Assembly: GCA_026075535.2 (NCBI GenBank)
Contig: AP026538.1
Coordinates: 5,208,001-5,272,000 of the forward strand
Direction: 5' to 3'
DNA length: 64,000 nt
Source: Tricholoma matsutake
Lineage: Eukaryota > Basidiomycota > Agaricomycetes > Agaricales > Tricholomataceae
The position numbers and the translations under genes were made by a program. Within the stretch, counting starts at the first letter, position 1. Each line of letters begins with the position of its first letter. Below the pieces are notes generated by a model that was not told the origin of the DNA, searched no databases, and worked only from the letters and a program-made list of their open reading frames with translations. Below, piece after piece: positions 61,496-64,000 of this stretch.

Positions 61496-63431
61496 AGACA
61501 ATATTACCCTAGATTACACTAAATACCTGCATAAATGTGAGTGTTTAAGGGTAGGACAGTAAATAAATTTAAAGTACAATTAGACCAGAAGAGATTGTGA
61601 GGACAGAGAGAACTACAATGTAGATTGTTTTCCTTATGGCTGTCCAGAAAATTGTCTTGTCAGGTGATCTCAGTTGCATCATGTCAAGACTCACTTAGTC
61701 AGGTGACCATATGTGAAGCCTCATGCATGACATTTGTTCTTTGTCTTCTTCCATTGACATATCTTCCTCACCTTCTGGTCATTAAATTCTCTTTACTATC
61801 CCAGCTATGCCACTGTCCCCCCCATCAAAGTCTTCTATACATAAAAGACCCCAGGCATCCAAATCATCAACCTCAAAGCATCTGGGCAAAGGCCTTTGTT
61901 CCTGGGGAAGGGGAGAGGAGTGCAAAAGAAGATAGTCATCATCTGAAGAAGACAGATATATCTGATGATGCCAGCCAACTTAAAGTGCATGTTTCTTTGA
62001 CTATTCTAATTTTATCCTGAGCTCTGAGATGGCACAACCCAGCTTGCCCTCGAGACCCACCTTCGTGTACTCATGGGTGCTGTAACCAACACATCAGTTC
62101 CTGAGGCCCCTGATAATCATACCTTGAATATCTTTTCACAATGATTCACCTCTTCTGGGGAAATAAATGCTTTACTCAAAGGCAATACACATAATGCTCA
62201 GTTTCAAGCAATGGATACAGCAGCCCTTGATTCAATCATGGAACTTCAAAGACAATGCAATCTGGTGCCAGACTCATAAGATTGCCCTCAATATTGCCCA
62301 CATCCCAGAGCATAATCTTCAATTGATCTTTTCAAAGGTTCACTCATGTGGTCTACTGGCATGGCATCCTGATCTTCTTGGTGGCACACACTTCATTGTA
62401 TAATAGAGCCCTTGAGTCAATTGCTATCTGGACTTTCGAGCAAGCGGCTACTACATTGGTGAAATTAAACAAATGATTCAGATGGAGAAAACATTGTTCT
62501 GCTCTTAGGAAGGCCATCATTATGTGAGACTGCCAGTATCATGAACTTATCATGGCAACAACAAATCTATGTGTTGGAAAATGTGGAACTAGCTGATCTT
62601 AGTGTTGACTGAGGCCTTCGTGTGGTGTGTAAAATTTGCAGGTTTTTTGTTTTGGCAGCTTTTATAGAACTTTTATTAACAGCATCTTGAAACCAAATGG
62701 TGGATAGAAGAAATGAATGGAGAAGATCACATCATCATCTCCCTATGCCTGGGCAAAACAGTAAGTTGCCGACCTATCAGAAAATGATGTCCTTACACTA
62801 GAATAGGAAGTACATGCTGTAGATAAGTATTTACAGCTTGTCAATCTCCTGTTGGTGACTTCATGCAGTGTCATGTATGGCTTCTTTCTCAACAATGTAT
62901 GAATGTGGCACCTACTATTCAGGTCAGCAAATAAACTGTTCTCCTTCGTTTGAATTTATGAGTTTTCTGCATAGTGTTATTTCATTTTTGCAACATCAAT
63001 AGACCAAGTGAGGATGGACACACCTCCTTATGTCACAAAATTATGTAATGCAGTATAACCTAATATGACCCACATGACCCACGTAACCGCCATAACCCAT
63101 TAAAATCGACACTCAGAACTGATGTTAAGCTAGCTACCAAGTCTCAGGTTCAGTTCAATAATGTAGTTTACATATGTAGGTAATAGATTTTCCACATTAG
63201 GGCCCAGTATACTAGCTGAGAGGGAGTGATAATCCACATATAATCTAGGTGAGGTTATAATGCCATCCAGAAATTTCTGACATAGTATGGTATAAATATA
63301 TTCAGAAAATGTATAAGTCTCGCAATGAGTCTCTTAATGTGATGGGCATTATTCCAGCATAAGAATGATTGAAGGGCATAGCATACCTTATACTTCATCC
63401 AATTATTCTGTCCTGGATGAGAATTGAGACG

Positions 63432-63645
63432 TTGCCAAGGGCGAGCATTAGGGGGATGCAACTACATCATGCCCACAGAAGAAAATGAAGGCCTCATTGT
63501 GGAGGAGGGGTTTCCCATCTATGATGAGGTTCCAGTACCAGTGAAGATCCTGAGACAGCAGCCTTGAAGTTCTGAGGGCTTACACATTTTGCAGGAGAAA
63601 TGACTCATTGCCAAGGGCGAGCATTAGGGGGATGCAACTACATCA
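63432..63645. repeat. 38-bp direct repeat pair
   Basis: 63432-63469 and 63608-63645 are identical 38-bp segments (start TTGCCAAGGGCGAGCATTAG, end GGATGCAACTACATCA), 176 bp apart. Similarity continues weakly to the right (GGAAAAATGAATGCC versus GAAAATGAAGGCC). Confidence 0.9.
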
Positions 63646-64000
63646 CACCCCGGAAAAATGAATGCCTTGTTGTGGTGATGAGGGCTTGTGTTGACAACAA
63701 TTTGGTGTAGGAGATGGTGGGGGTAGGAAAGAGGTAATCCAAGTCTGATCTATTGAAAGAAGACAAAGCAGTGGCCAATAACCATGTTATGGAAAATACT
63801 TGTAATTTAAAAGAGAACTGGCATTTGACCAGATTAGGTACTGCAGTTCCCACAGCGAAATGCGGTAATACCTGACTGATCACTTATCAAAATAGGCCGT
63901 GCTCATAATGAAGGGACATTGAAGGCCCAAGAGTTGGCATGGGTGTAGCCCCAGGTATGGTCTATTCAACTGTACTACAGAAAATGTACACAAAAACAAT

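Larger units (their letters stand above)
60818..64000. other. No recognised gene to the window end
   Basis: Only short frames. 61980-62600 contains decayed fragments such as TALDSIMELQRQCNLVPD (frameshifted) that may belong to a transposon ORF. Two hairpins and one direct-repeat pair are listed separately. The Helitron 3' end (hairpin plus CTRR) could lie here but was not fixed. Confidence 0.4.

Overview
The window looks like a transposon graveyard from a repeat-rich basidiomycete fungus, probably an Agaricomycete. This is inferred from the mixture of a KDZ transposase, a Helitron-type Pif1 helicase, MULE transposases, several Ty3/gypsy lineages with or without chromodomains, a LINE with ORF1 + APE endonuclease + RT + RNase H, very short GT..AG introns, and pervasive decay of CpG sites. 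I found no convincing host housekeeping gene, no rRNA and no functional tRNA. Almost every recognisable coding stretch is broken.

Layout. 1-5.7 kb: a fragment of element family A, then the 3' half of a gypsy pol interrupted by a complete family-A element (3023-4790), then its 3' LTR. 6-9 kb: unidentified minus-strand ORFs and a MULE transposase pseudogene. 9-11.8 kb: two LTR fragments and a RecQ-like helicase pseudogene. 12.3-15.6 kb: a gypsy gag fragment, a second family-A element and a transposase fragment. 16119-34367: one LINE on the minus strand with a 9-bp target duplication, about 6.2 kb long once its five insertions are removed: hAT-like MITE B1, family-A element A3 (which itself contains a young 6-kb chromodomain gypsy element), MITE D, hAT-like B2, and hAT-like E. 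34.4-38.2 kb: gypsy, MULE and RT fragments, MITE B3, a family-A end and a 171-bp-arm palindrome. 38.7-42 kb: a multi-exon KDZ transposase pseudogene. 43.4-48.9 kb: a decayed plus-strand gypsy element. 50.3-57.3 kb: three gypsy lineages on the minus strand. 58.6-60.8 kb: Helitron helicase remnant and a downstream OB-fold-like ORF. 61-64 kb: nothing recognisable except hairpins and a 38-bp direct repeat.

The most interesting system is family A (copies at 3023-4790, 12897-14988 and 21393-29612, fragments at 1-480 and 37344-37634). I do not recognise it. It has short CTTTACACTCCCC terminal inverted repeats, 8-9 bp target duplications, subterminal repeats homogenised within each copy, outward-facing tRNA-like modules, C-run/G-run hairpins, a degenerate palindromic GAGCAGNNGCTC array, and a recurring hairpin placed directly upstream of a GTAAGT...CTAAC...AG intron-like unit. 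Whether it is a coding element or a structured RNA is open.

The LINE is a relative clock. ORF1, endonuclease, RT and RNase H can be read across the insertions, the hAT-like insertions restore the target when removed, and the youngest event is the gypsy element with identical LTRs inside A3.
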